From an uncultured bacterium (lineage in GTDB: Bacteria > Cyanobacteriota > Vampirovibrionia > Gastranaerophilales > Gastranaerophilaceae), in the NCBI GenBank assembly GCA_945833895.1, contig CAMAGQ010000090.1, forward strand, positions 1 to 6,839: 6,839 nt of DNA, in the 5' to 3' direction. The first letter of the stretch is position 1; each line of letters begins with the position of its first letter. Both the position numbers and the translations under genes were made by a program. Shown piece by piece: positions 1 to 6,036 of the stretch. Below the pieces are notes generated by a model. It saw only the letters and a program-made list of their open reading frames with translations. It searched no databases and was not told the origin of the DNA.

Positions 1-32
1 ACGTTTATGCATACTGATAATAATTTAAACGT
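1..32. repeat. 7-bp inverted repeat ACGTTTA/TAAACGT
   Basis: ACGTTTA (1-7) is matched by its reverse complement TAAACGT (26-32) across an 18-base spacer. The same word, extended to ACGTTTAT, recurs at 157-164, just upstream of the orphan gene. This could be a set of operator half-sites or chance in AT-rich DNA. The left arm starts at the first base of the window, so its true extent is unknown. Confidence 0.25.
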
Positions 33-184
33 AATTCCATCTAATAGATAATCAGGATAAACCAGTAATGATAACAATATATAACATATTGTCAATACAA
101 AAATTAAATTACCAAGTAAAGATATTATATTTAGACATATATTCTTAGTAATACTCACGTTTATAAAATAAATCAATCAAGGAC

Positions 185-190
185 GAAAGG
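185..190 (+). promoter_or_regulatory. Ribosome-binding site of the orphan protein
   Basis: GAAAGG lies 8 bases before the ATG at 199, normal Shine-Dalgarno spacing. It supports that start and suggests the gene is translated. Confidence 0.6.
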
Positions 191-198
191 CAATAAAA

Positions 199-1053
199 AT
201 GAAACAAAAATTTAATTATAAAAAAGATAAAAACGAATTTACAAAAGAAATGTTGAATGATACTTTGAAATATCAGAAAAAATATGGTTTTGACATTGGA
301 CAAAAAAATGTTGCATGGAACAATGAAGCAGATGCTTTTAGACATACTTATATGCAAAGTATAATAGCAAATCGTTATGGTTCTATACCCGCAAAGACTG
401 TTAGTTCAGGACATGAATTTATTGGAAAGATAAAAGGGCAGGACTCACGAGAATACAACATGGACATGTGGAACAACCAACAGGGTCAGCAAATATATAA
501 CGAAATCCGCAGAGAATATCCGAATTTTAATAAACTTTCTCAACAACAGCAAAAAGATATAATTGCAGGTAAAGTTATACAAAGAATGAAAGAAGGTAAA
601 TTGATTACAGGACTTAATGACCCACGTAAATTTGAAAACCAAAAACCGTCATTTACCCCTATGCCTTGGGTTGGTGGCATTCAGAATAATGGGAAACCTC
701 TAGGTTTTGCTGCTGACATTGATATAAACCAACTTGCGCAACAATTAGGGCTACAATCTTTGAATATTGGAATTCCTCAACAACAGTCAGGTTTTTTCGG
801 TTACACAAATCCTTTAACGGGAAATAATCATATATACACAAGAGAAGAAGTAGGATCAATGTCATCAGATGAATTTGCCAAGCATGAAAAGGAAATTGAC
901 GCTCAAACAAGAGTTTTCAACGGCACAATGCCAACTAATGGTGATTTGCAACGAGAAACCTTGACAGGCGGCGGAGTTGTGTATGTAAATTCATATACTC
1001 GTTCTGACGGTACAGAAGTTAAAGGATATTACCGCTCAAAACCAAATTTTTAA
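199..1053 (+). CDS. Orphan mobile-element/phage-like protein with a DUF6973-like N-terminal domain
   Basis: A 284-residue protein starting at an ATG with GAAAGG 8 bases upstream. No signal peptide or membrane segment is visible. Residues about 40-135 carry spaced conserved-looking blocks: NNEADAFRHTY (41-51), GHEF (71-74) and MDMWNNQQG (88-96). This pattern resembles the DUF6973 group, known from phage and polymorphic-toxin-like proteins but of unknown activity. The R48/H49, H72/E73 and D89/N92/N93 clusters could form an active site, which is inference. A linker rich in Gln and Pro follows. The C-terminal part has a charged helix (YTREEVGSMSSDEFAKHEKE, 213-232) and a Gly/Tyr-rich tail (VYVNSYTRSDGTEVKGYYRS, 261-280), a pattern I associate with phage head and other mobile-element proteins. 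Base composition is visibly more AT-rich than the minus-strand genes, and the gene sits alone on its strand near a tRNA 3' end. That suggests acquired DNA. It could be an effector, a virion-associated protein or a remnant of a longer element. Function is unknown. Confidence 0.75.
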   Translation: MKQKFNYKKDKNEFTKEMLNDTLKYQKKYGFDIGQKNVAWNNEADAFRHTYMQSIIANRYGSIPAKTVSSGHEFIGKIKGQDSREYNMDMWNNQQGQQIYNEIRREYPNFNKLSQQQQKDIIAGKVIQRMKEGKLITGLNDPRKFENQKPSFTPMPWVGGIQNNGKPLGFAADIDINQLAQQLGLQSLNIGIPQQQSGFFGYTNPLTGNNHIYTREEVGSMSSDEFAKHEKEIDAQTRVFNGTMPTNGDLQRETLTGGGVVYVNSYTRSDGTEVKGYYRSKPNF

Positions 1054-1104
1054 GTTACTAACACGCTAACAATGTAACAAATATTACAAGTTTTGCTAAA
1101 ACTG

Positions 1105-1119
1105 ATAGCAGACTCGAAC
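1105..1119 (-). repeat. Partial tRNA-Ala T-arm copy (possible attachment-site remnant)
   Basis: This stretch matches the T-arm and acceptor junction of tRNA-Ala (1260-1274) at 14 of 15 positions, pattern ATAGxAGACTCGAAC, in the same orientation and 155 bases away. The rest of the tRNA is absent. Integrases commonly use the T-loop to 3'-end segment of a tRNA gene and leave a displaced copy, so this may be an old attachment site. A decayed tRNA fragment or chance remain possible. Confidence 0.4.
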
Positions 1120-1186
1120 ACCTTAAAAACAAGCGTAACAACAATTTTCAGGATTTTACTCTTTTAATCACTAATTTTAAATAAAT

Positions 1187-1196
1187 ACTCGAACTC
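1187..1196 (-). repeat. Second short tRNA-Ala T-loop copy
   Basis: ACTCGAACTC here is identical to 1267-1276 inside tRNA-Ala, exactly 80 bases away and in the same orientation. Similarity does not extend outward, so alone it is weak. With the copy at 1105-1119 it makes three T-loop words in 165 bases. Confidence 0.3.
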
Positions 1197-1217
1197 TTGG
1201 AATTCAACACTAACAAT

Positions 1218-1245
1218 AAAAAAGACCGTTTTATACGGTCTTTTC
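1218..1245 (-). terminator. Rho-independent terminator after tRNA-Ala, possibly bidirectional
   Basis: A perfect 10-bp stem (AAAAGACCGT 1220-1229 with ACGGTCTTTT 1235-1244) encloses a 5-base loop. Read on the minus strand it lies 9 bases past the tRNA 3' end and finishes in six T residues, a strong intrinsic terminator. On the plus strand it ends in TTTTCT, weaker, but it could also stop transcripts leaving the orphan gene. Confidence 0.85.
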
Positions 1246-1253
1246 TGAAAAAT

Positions 1254-1326
1254 TGGAGAATAGGAGACTCGAACTCCTAACCCCCTGCGTGCAAAGCAGG
1301 TGCTCTACCAATTGAGCTAATCCCCC
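1254..1326 (-). tRNA. tRNA-Ala (anticodon UGC)
   Basis: A 73-base cloverleaf reads on the minus strand. The 7-bp acceptor stem is GGGGGAT/ATTCTCC with two G.U pairs. The 4-bp D stem is GCTC/GAGC, and the anticodon stem CCTGC/GCAGG carries loop TTTGCAC, giving anticodon TGC. The T stem is AGGAG/CTCCT with loop TTCGAGT. The discriminator base is A. The third acceptor pair is G3.U70, the hallmark identity element read by alanyl-tRNA synthetase, and it independently supports the Ala call. CCA is not encoded, so it must be added after transcription. A promoter lies about 70 bases upstream and a strong terminator follows directly. The plus-strand side of its 3' end is where the tRNA-like repeats and the orphan gene lie. 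Confidence 0.96.
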
Positions 1327-1396
1327 AAGGGGTCATCGACTTAGGTGAACTTTTAATTGCTCTTACCTTTGTCTGTGTGGTTTGCTTTCGCCCCAC
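1327..1396 (-). ncRNA. Structured 5' leader of tRNA-Ala transcript
   Basis: From the promoter, transcription should begin near 1396, leaving a leader of about 70 nt before the mature tRNA. Its first bases can fold as GUGG...CCAC (1396-1393 with 1380-1377) around an inner GC-GAAA-GC hairpin with a GNRA tetraloop. Just before the mature tRNA the leader carries CCCC (1332-1329) next to the acceptor GGGGG, so alternative pairings are possible. This is probably a processed leader removed by RNase P; a regulatory role is only a possibility. Confidence 0.35.
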
Positions 1397-1402
1397 AAAT
1401 TT

Positions 1403-1430
1403 ATTATACATGCTGATTTTTTTTTGTAAA
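1403..1430 (-). promoter_or_regulatory. Sigma70-type promoter of tRNA-Ala
   Basis: On the minus strand, -35 TTTACA (1430-1425) and a consensus -10 TATAAT (1408-1403) are separated by 16 bases, with a run of A in the spacer. The predicted start is near 1396. It lies just downstream of the TSCPD gene stop, so the tRNA has its own promoter. Confidence 0.75.
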
Positions 1431-1446
1431 CCCCTTTTTTGAAATT

Positions 1447-1734
1447 TTATACTTCTATATTTTTTACACCTGCTTTTTGTTGTTTATATTCAATCAGACA
1501 TTTCGCCAACTGGTCAGGGCAACTTGTCGGTCTTGCTCCGCAGGTTATTCCATGAAGTCGCTCTATTACTTCATCGACACTCATGCCTTTAATCAGGCTT
1601 TTTATACCTTTCAGGTTTCCGTTGCAGCCGCCGTAAAAATCCGCATCCACAATTTTATTATCGCTGATTTTTACCTGCATCATTTGGCTGCAAGTGCCTT
1701 TTGGCTGATATTGTATTACATCTTCATTACTCAT
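1447..1734 (-). CDS. TSCPD-domain four-cysteine protein (TIGR03905-like)
   Basis: A complete 95-residue protein. It contains the defining TSCPD motif at 70-74 and cysteines at 15, 37, 65, 72 and 79, in contexts GTCSQMM, GGCNGNLKGI and ITCGARPTSCPDQLAKC. This matches the small stand-alone family TIGR03905, related to the TSCPD domain found at the end of some adenosylcobalamin-dependent ribonucleotide reductases. The cysteines could bind a metal such as zinc or act as a redox/thiol relay; the exact role is unknown. It has no signal peptide and should be cytoplasmic. The ATG has AAGGA 9 bases upstream. No ribonucleotide reductase gene is adjacent, so function cannot be read from context. The gene is bounded by the ileS terminator upstream and the tRNA promoter downstream and appears to be transcribed alone. 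I see no terminator of its own, so transcripts may read into tRNA-Ala. Confidence 0.88.
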   Translation of the reverse strand: MSNEDVIQYQPKGTCSQMMQVKISDNKIVDADFYGGCNGNLKGIKSLIKGMSVDEVIERLHGITCGARPTSCPDQLAKCLIEYKQQKAGVKNIEV

Positions 1735-1743
1735 TTTTACTCT

Positions 1744-1748
1744 TCCTT
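1744..1748 (-). promoter_or_regulatory. Ribosome-binding site of the TSCPD gene
   Basis: Minus-strand AAGGA, within a longer purine tract, is 9 bases before the ATG at 1734. It fixes the start of the small protein. Confidence 0.6.
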
Positions 1749-1765
1749 TCTTTTTCCCTTACCAT

Positions 1766-1774
1766 ATTTTAGCA
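1766..1774 (-). promoter_or_regulatory. Candidate extended -10 promoter for the TSCPD gene
   Basis: Minus-strand TGCTAAAAT fits the extended -10 pattern TGnTAnAAT. No good -35 is seen 16-18 bases upstream, as is common for extended -10 promoters. The predicted transcript would begin near 1759, about 24 bases before the ATG. Confidence 0.4.
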
Positions 1775-1841
1775 TAAACAAGCCCTCTTCTTGCCCTATG
1801 AAAATCTACGGAAAAGGAAATTTTTAAACTTTACAAAATAT

Positions 1842-1871
1842 AAAGAACGGTCGATCTTTCAACCGTTCTTT
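1842..1871 (-). terminator. Rho-independent terminator of the symporter-ileS operon
   Basis: A 10-bp stem (AAAGAACGGT 1842-1851 with ACCGTTCTTT 1862-1871) has a 10-base loop. On the minus strand it lies 27 bases past the ileS stop and is followed by an AT-rich tract with several T residues. It ends the operon before the TSCPD gene. Confidence 0.8.
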
Positions 1872-1898
1872 AATGTTCTTTTATTTATTTTTTATTAT

Positions 1899-4709
1899 TT
1901 ATTCATTTATCGCATCGGCACAGTCAGGGCAAATACCGTCAGCGTTCAATGTACGGTATTTCCAGCATCTTACGCATTTTTCGCCTTCTGCTTTTGTTAC
2001 CCATACAGTGTAGCCGTCTTCTGAGTATTCATTTAAAACCTCAGCCGGTGCACTTTCTGTTAGGTTAGCCTGAGAAACAATATAAATATCTGCCAAATCA
2101 GCCTCGTTTGCTTTTAAAACTTCAGGATTTTCTGCCTTAATACTTACCGAAACTTCAAGCGAACTGCCGACTTTTTTGTCTGCTCTTAGCGGTTCGATTG
2201 CTCTTGACACAACCTGACGAGATTTCAAAACCTGTGAAAATTCGCTTTCAAGTTCCGCGTTATCCCATTGCGGTTTAACTTCAGGCCAATCTGACAACAG
2301 AATACTTATCAATCCGCCACGTTGAACTTCAGGGATATTCTGCCAAATATCTTCCGCCTGATGAGGCATTACAGGTGCTAAAATTCTAACAAGTGCCATC
2401 AAGTTTTCATAAAGAACCGTCTGGCATGCTCTTCTTGACAGTGATTTTTTGCCCGCTGTGTATAATCTGTCTTTCACAATATCAAGGTAGAAGGAACTCA
2501 AATCCACCGCCGCAAAGTTTTGCAAACATTGGAAGTATTTGTAAAATTCGTAATTTTCAAACGCTTCTGTTACTTCCACAATCAATTTATTTAACTTGTG
2601 AAGTGCAAATTTGTCGATATTTTTCAACTCGTCATATTGAACGTAATCAACTTTCGGGTCAAAATCAAACAAATTACCAATCAAAAATCTTGCGGTATTT
2701 CTGGTTTTCTTGAAGATTTCTGTCAACTGACCGATAATGTTGTTTCCGATTTTAATATCGTTTCTGTAATCAACTGATGCCGCCCAAAGTCTTAGAATAT
2801 CTGCACCGTAGTTTTTGATAATATCGTCAGGTCTGATGTAGTTGCCTAAAGATTTTGACATTTTGCGACCGTCTTCCCCGAACACAAATCCGTGGGTTAA
2901 GACTTGTTTATAAGGAGCTTTACCTTGAGTTGCAACTGAGGTTAGCAAAGAAGATTGGAACCAGCCTCTATGTTGGTCAGAACCTTCAAGGTACATGTCA
3001 ACCGGTGTGTGACCAAGTTCATCAGAACGATTTTCGACAACTGCTCTCCAAGAAACACCTGAATCGAACCATACGTCCATAATGTCTTTTTCTTTTTTGA
3101 AGTGAGTTTTACCGCATTTAGGACAAACAAAACCTTGCGGGAGTAACTCTTCTGCCGAGTATTTTACCCAGGCATCAGAACTTTCTTTTTCAAACATTTT
3201 TGCAACATGTTCGATAGTTTCATCCGTGCAAATTACTTCTCCGCAGTCTTCGCAGTAGAAAATAGGAATAGGAACGCCCCACGCTCTTTGACGTGAAATA
3301 CACCAATCGGTGCGGCTTTCAACCATATTTCCGATACGATTTTCACCGCTTGCCGGAATCCATTTTACGTTCTTGATTGCATCCAGTGCTGAATTTCTGA
3401 ATTTATCGACTTTAACAAACCATTGCGGAGTTGCACGGTAAATTACAGGGTTTTTACATCTCCAGCAGTGCGGATAACTGTGTTGAATATCTTGCTGTTT
3501 AAGTAACGCACCTTTATTTTGAAGCATTTCGATAACCATTGAATTGCCTTTGTAGTAAGGAACTCCGACAAGTTCATCAATACCTACGATATCTGTCCAT
3601 TTGCCCGCTCCGTCAAGCGGTGAAAATACTTCAATATTATATTTACAGCCGACTTCGTAATCTTCAAGACCGTGTCCCGGTGCAGTGTGTACAGAACCTG
3701 TACCGGCATCAAGTGTTACGTGTTCGCCTAAGATTATCGGCGATTTTCTGTTAACAAGCGGGTGGTTCGTGTTTAGTAATTCCAAATCCTGACCTTTGCA
3801 AGTTCCGATAATATTTATATCAGATTCTTCCCATTCGACATCTTTTAAGAATGAGCCTAAAAGTTCAGTCGCAACGACGTAAACATCGTTTTTATATGTG
3901 AAGAATGAGTATTCAAATCTCGGGTGCATAGAAATCGCCATATTGGAAGGAATTGTCCAAGGAGTTGTTGTCCAGATAATTGCGTAAACATCTTTACCTT
4001 GTAAATCAACCATATTTTGAATTTTTGCACTTGATTCTTCGTCAAACTTAAATCTTACATAGATTGAAGTTGAAGTGTGGTCTGCATATTCAACTTCAGC
4101 TTCTGCTAACGCTGTTTCGCAAGATGCACACCAATATACAGGTTTCAAACCTTTTTCAATGTAGCCTTTTTTGAACATTTCGCCAAAAACTCTGATTTGT
4201 TCTGCTTCATATGCAGGGTCAATTGTAAGGTAAGGTTTTTCCCAGTTTCCTAATACGCCAAGACGTTTAAATTCATTTTCCTGACCTTTTAGGTTTTTAT
4301 GAGCGAACTCTCTGCATTTTGCTCTTAATTCCGCTTCGGAAATTGAATGACGACCGCCTTTTAGCGTTTTAACAACGGCGTTTTCAATCGGAAGTCCGTG
4401 ACCGTCATACCCCGGAACGTAAGGAGCATAGAAACCTTTTTGAGTTTTGTATTTAATCAAAATATCTTTTAGAATTTTATTCAACGCTGTACCGACGTGA
4501 ATTTTTTCGGAACTCAAATACGGCGGGCCATCGTGCAATACAAAAGAATTTGTTTTATCACGATTTGAAAGCATCTTTTCATAGATGTTGTTTTCAGCCC
4601 AGAATTTTTGTGTTTCAAGTTCTTTTACTGTAGCATTTGCTCTCATTGCCAGAGTGGTTTGCGGCAGATTAAGAGTATTTTTATAGTCAGTTTTTGTACT
4701 TTCTGTCAT
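1899..4709 (-). CDS. ileS: Isoleucyl-tRNA synthetase
   Basis: A full-length 936-residue class I aminoacyl-tRNA synthetase that charges tRNA-Ile with isoleucine in the cytoplasm, using ATP. Landmarks in order: N-terminal YKNTLNLP (9-16); the GPPY-containing active-site loop (61-64) followed by HVGT (71-74), where the usual signature is HIGH; YDGHGLPIE (101-109), usually WDCHGLPIE; the CP1 editing domain with TTTPWTIPSN (247-256) and GTGSVHTAPGHG...D350, which clears mischarged Val; WFDSGVSW (547-554); GSDQHRGWF (576-584); and KMSKS (616-620). An anticodon-binding helical domain follows, then a C-terminal zinc finger C912-C915/C927-C930. Other CxxC pairs lie at 194/197, 486/489 and 529/532. The ATG is one base after the upstream symporter stop, with AGAGG 9 bases before it, so the two genes are coupled. 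The frame is intact. The altered HIGH motif is the only marked oddity; family assignment is secure. Confidence 0.98.
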   Translation of the reverse strand: MTESTKTDYKNTLNLPQTTLAMRANATVKELETQKFWAENNIYEKMLSNRDKTNSFVLHDGPPYLSSEKIHVGTALNKILKDILIKYKTQKGFYAPYVPGYDGHGLPIENAVVKTLKGGRHSISEAELRAKCREFAHKNLKGQENEFKRLGVLGNWEKPYLTIDPAYEAEQIRVFGEMFKKGYIEKGLKPVYWCASCETALAEAEVEYADHTSTSIYVRFKFDEESSAKIQNMVDLQGKDVYAIIWTTTPWTIPSNMAISMHPRFEYSFFTYKNDVYVVATELLGSFLKDVEWEESDINIIGTCKGQDLELLNTNHPLVNRKSPIILGEHVTLDAGTGSVHTAPGHGLEDYEVGCKYNIEVFSPLDGAGKWTDIVGIDELVGVPYYKGNSMVIEMLQNKGALLKQQDIQHSYPHCWRCKNPVIYRATPQWFVKVDKFRNSALDAIKNVKWIPASGENRIGNMVESRTDWCISRQRAWGVPIPIFYCEDCGEVICTDETIEHVAKMFEKESSDAWVKYSAEELLPQGFVCPKCGKTHFKKEKDIMDVWFDSGVSWRAVVENRSDELGHTPVDMYLEGSDQHRGWFQSSLLTSVATQGKAPYKQVLTHGFVFGEDGRKMSKSLGNYIRPDDIIKNYGADILRLWAASVDYRNDIKIGNNIIGQLTEIFKKTRNTARFLIGNLFDFDPKVDYVQYDELKNIDKFALHKLNKLIVEVTEAFENYEFYKYFQCLQNFAAVDLSSFYLDIVKDRLYTAGKKSLSRRACQTVLYENLMALVRILAPVMPHQAEDIWQNIPEVQRGGLISILLSDWPEVKPQWDNAELESEFSQVLKSRQVVSRAIEPLRADKKVGSSLEVSVSIKAENPEVLKANEADLADIYIVSQANLTESAPAEVLNEYSEDGYTVWVTKAEGEKCVRCWKYRTLNADGICPDCADAINE

Positions 4710-4710
4710 A

Positions 4711-6012
4711 TTATTGTCCCTCTATTTCATTAGTAACATTTTCAGCAATTAATTTCGATTCCATATCAAAATTTTCTATAAATAATTTCATTTTATCATA
4801 ATCAAAAACTTTTTCCCAACGTGCAATAACAACGGTAGCAACACAGTTTCCGATAAGATTAACGGTGGTTCTGCCCATATCAAGAACTTGGTCGATACCC
4901 AATAAAATCGCAACACCAATCAGCGGGATATTGAAACTTGCAAGCGTTCCCGCAAGTACGACAAGCGAAACCCTCGGAACTCCCGCAATCCCTTTACTTG
5001 TAAGCATCAGAGCAAGCATCATAAGGATTTGTTGATTAATATCAAGATTAATTCCGCAGATTTGAGAGGAGAAAATTACCGCCATAGCAAGGTATAGCGT
5101 ACTTCCGTCGAGGTTAAAAGTGTAGCCTGTCGGCATAACAAAACTTACGATATTTTGCGGAACACCAAATTTTTCCATAATGGTGATTGCCTTCGGAAAC
5201 GCTGCCTCTGAACTTGCCGTTGAAAAAGCAAGAATTGCAGGTTCTTGAATTGCTTTTAATAAATTCCGCAGTGAAATTCTTGCGTATTTGCAGGCAATGA
5301 ACAGTACAAGAAGTACAAACACCGCTAACGCTGTATATAGTGAGAAGATTATTTTTGCATAATTTTTAAGAATTGATAATCCGTTCATTCCGACAGTTGA
5401 TGCAATAGCGCCAAAAATTCCTAAAGGTGCAAAATACATAACGTATTCAGTAAACTTAAACATAATTTGAGCGACAGAATTTAACAAATCCATAACCGGC
5501 TGGGCTTTTTTGCCGACAGCACAGATTGCAATCGCCATAAATATTGAAAATACAACGATTTGCAGCAGATTACCTTCCGCCATTGATTGAACAATACTTG
5601 TCGGAAATATACTCATAACCATTTCGGAGATTGAGGTATGAGGAGTGGTTACAGCCATTAACCCTGCTTCTTTTAGTAGTTCAGGGTTAGCAACCGTTCC
5701 TGTTGCAAAACCGCGTCCGGGGTTAAAAATATTACCCATAGTCAATCCGATAATCAAAGCAAGAGTTGTAACAACTTCAAAATAAACAATCGTTTTTACC
5801 CCAATTTTTCCGAGGTTTTTGATATCGCCGTGCCCCGCAATTCCTGTTACAAGAGTTGAGAACAACAACGGAGCAATAATCATTTTTACCATACGCAAAA
5901 ATATCACGGCAAAAGTTCTCATTTTAACCGCTAAATGGGGGCAAAAATGACCGAATATTACACCTAAAATCAGCGCAATAAATATCAATATTGTAAGTTT
6001 TGAATGTTTCAA
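4711..6012 (-). CDS. Dicarboxylate/amino acid:cation symporter (DAACS family, GltP/GltT-like)
   Basis: An inner-membrane secondary transporter for acidic amino acids or C4-dicarboxylates, driven by Na+ or H+. The annotated TTG gives 433 residues; numbering here is for the longer frame from 6042 (443 residues). Hydrophobic segments begin at about residue 17 and continue throughout. Family landmarks are the HP1 serine motif STASSE (274-279), TM7 PTGYTFNLDGS (304-314), the HP2 loop SKGIAGVPR (349-357) and TM8 D384, D388, R391, T392, N395. D388/R391/T392 match the GltPh residues that bind the amino group and side-chain carboxylate of aspartate, favouring Glu/Asp as substrate. N399 stands where GltPh has the Na+ ligand Asp405, and E. 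coli DctA also has Asn there, so coupling may be to protons. The TTG at 6012 is chosen because GAGAGG lies 6 bases upstream and the N-terminus then matches typical family length. The TTG at 6042 lacks a good ribosome site. First gene of an operon with ileS. Confidence 0.93.
   Translation of the reverse strand: MKHSKLTILIFIALILGVIFGHFCPHLAVKMRTFAVIFLRMVKMIIAPLLFSTLVTGIAGHGDIKNLGKIGVKTIVYFEVVTTLALIIGLTMGNIFNPGRGFATGTVANPELLKEAGLMAVTTPHTSISEMVMSIFPTSIVQSMAEGNLLQIVVFSIFMAIAICAVGKKAQPVMDLLNSVAQIMFKFTEYVMYFAPLGIFGAIASTVGMNGLSILKNYAKIIFSLYTALAVFVLLVLFIACKYARISLRNLLKAIQEPAILAFSTASSEAAFPKAITIMEKFGVPQNIVSFVMPTGYTFNLDGSTLYLAMAVIFSSQICGINLDINQQILMMLALMLTSKGIAGVPRVSLVVLAGTLASFNIPLIGVAILLGIDQVLDMGRTTVNLIGNCVATVVIARWEKVFDYDKMKLFIENFDMESKLIAENVTNEIEGQ
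4717..4723 (-). promoter_or_regulatory. ileS ribosome-binding site inside the symporter gene
   Basis: Minus-strand AGAGGGA lies within the last codons of the symporter, with its AGAGG core 9 bases before the ileS ATG at 4709. Ribosomes finishing the symporter terminate one base before ileS begins, favouring translational coupling. Confidence 0.7.
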
Positions 6013-6018
6013 TTCTAA

Positions 6019-6024
6019 CCTCTC
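6019..6024 (-). promoter_or_regulatory. Ribosome-binding site that decides the symporter start
   Basis: Minus-strand GAGAGG is 6 bases before the TTG at 6012. It lies inside the longer frame that opens at TTG 6042, so it argues for the shorter protein. Confidence 0.6.
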
Positions 6025-6030
6025 GGCAAT

Positions 6031-6036
6031 ATTATA
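6031..6036 (-). promoter_or_regulatory. Consensus -10 hexamer overlapping the longer symporter frame
   Basis: Minus-strand TATAAT lies just inside the frame that opens at TTG 6042. If used, transcription would begin near 6024, at the GAGAGG ribosome site, so only the TTG at 6012 could be translated. No good -35 is found 16-18 bases upstream. Confidence 0.3.

Larger units (their letters stand above)
1..198. other. AT-rich intergenic region upstream of the orphan gene
   Basis: There is no credible reading frame here. The octamer ACGTTTAT occurs at 1-8 and 157-164, and its inverse TAAACGT at 26-32. A possible -10 hexamer TATAAA lies at 162-167, about 32 bases before the ATG at 199, but no good -35 sits at the right distance. 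With so few G and C bases, a promoter call would be a guess. Confidence 0.5.
1054..1217. other. Intergenic region with tRNA-like fragments
   Basis: No gene is visible between the orphan protein and the terminator. Two short stems occur (TGTAA 1073-1077 with TTACA 1084-1088, and TGCTA 1094-1098 with TAGCA 1106-1110), but neither is a convincing terminator. The notable content is two copies of the tRNA T-arm word ACTCGAAC, described separately. Confidence 0.5.

Noticed and set aside
89..117. TTGTCA at 89-94 as a -35 for the orphan gene
   Set aside because: No -10-like hexamer lies 16-18 bases downstream.
1073..1094. TGTAA/TTACA stem followed by TTTT as a terminator of the orphan gene
   Set aside because: A five-bp, AT-rich stem with a poor T tract; the hairpin at 1220-1244 is far stronger.
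1350..1362. Plus-strand TGCTCTTACC resembling a boxA antitermination element
   Set aside because: It is on the strand opposite to the tRNA transcript, with no plus-strand RNA operon following.
1477..2024. Plus-strand open frames opposite the TSCPD and ileS genes
   Set aside because: They are shadows of the recognised minus-strand genes, with no family features of their own.
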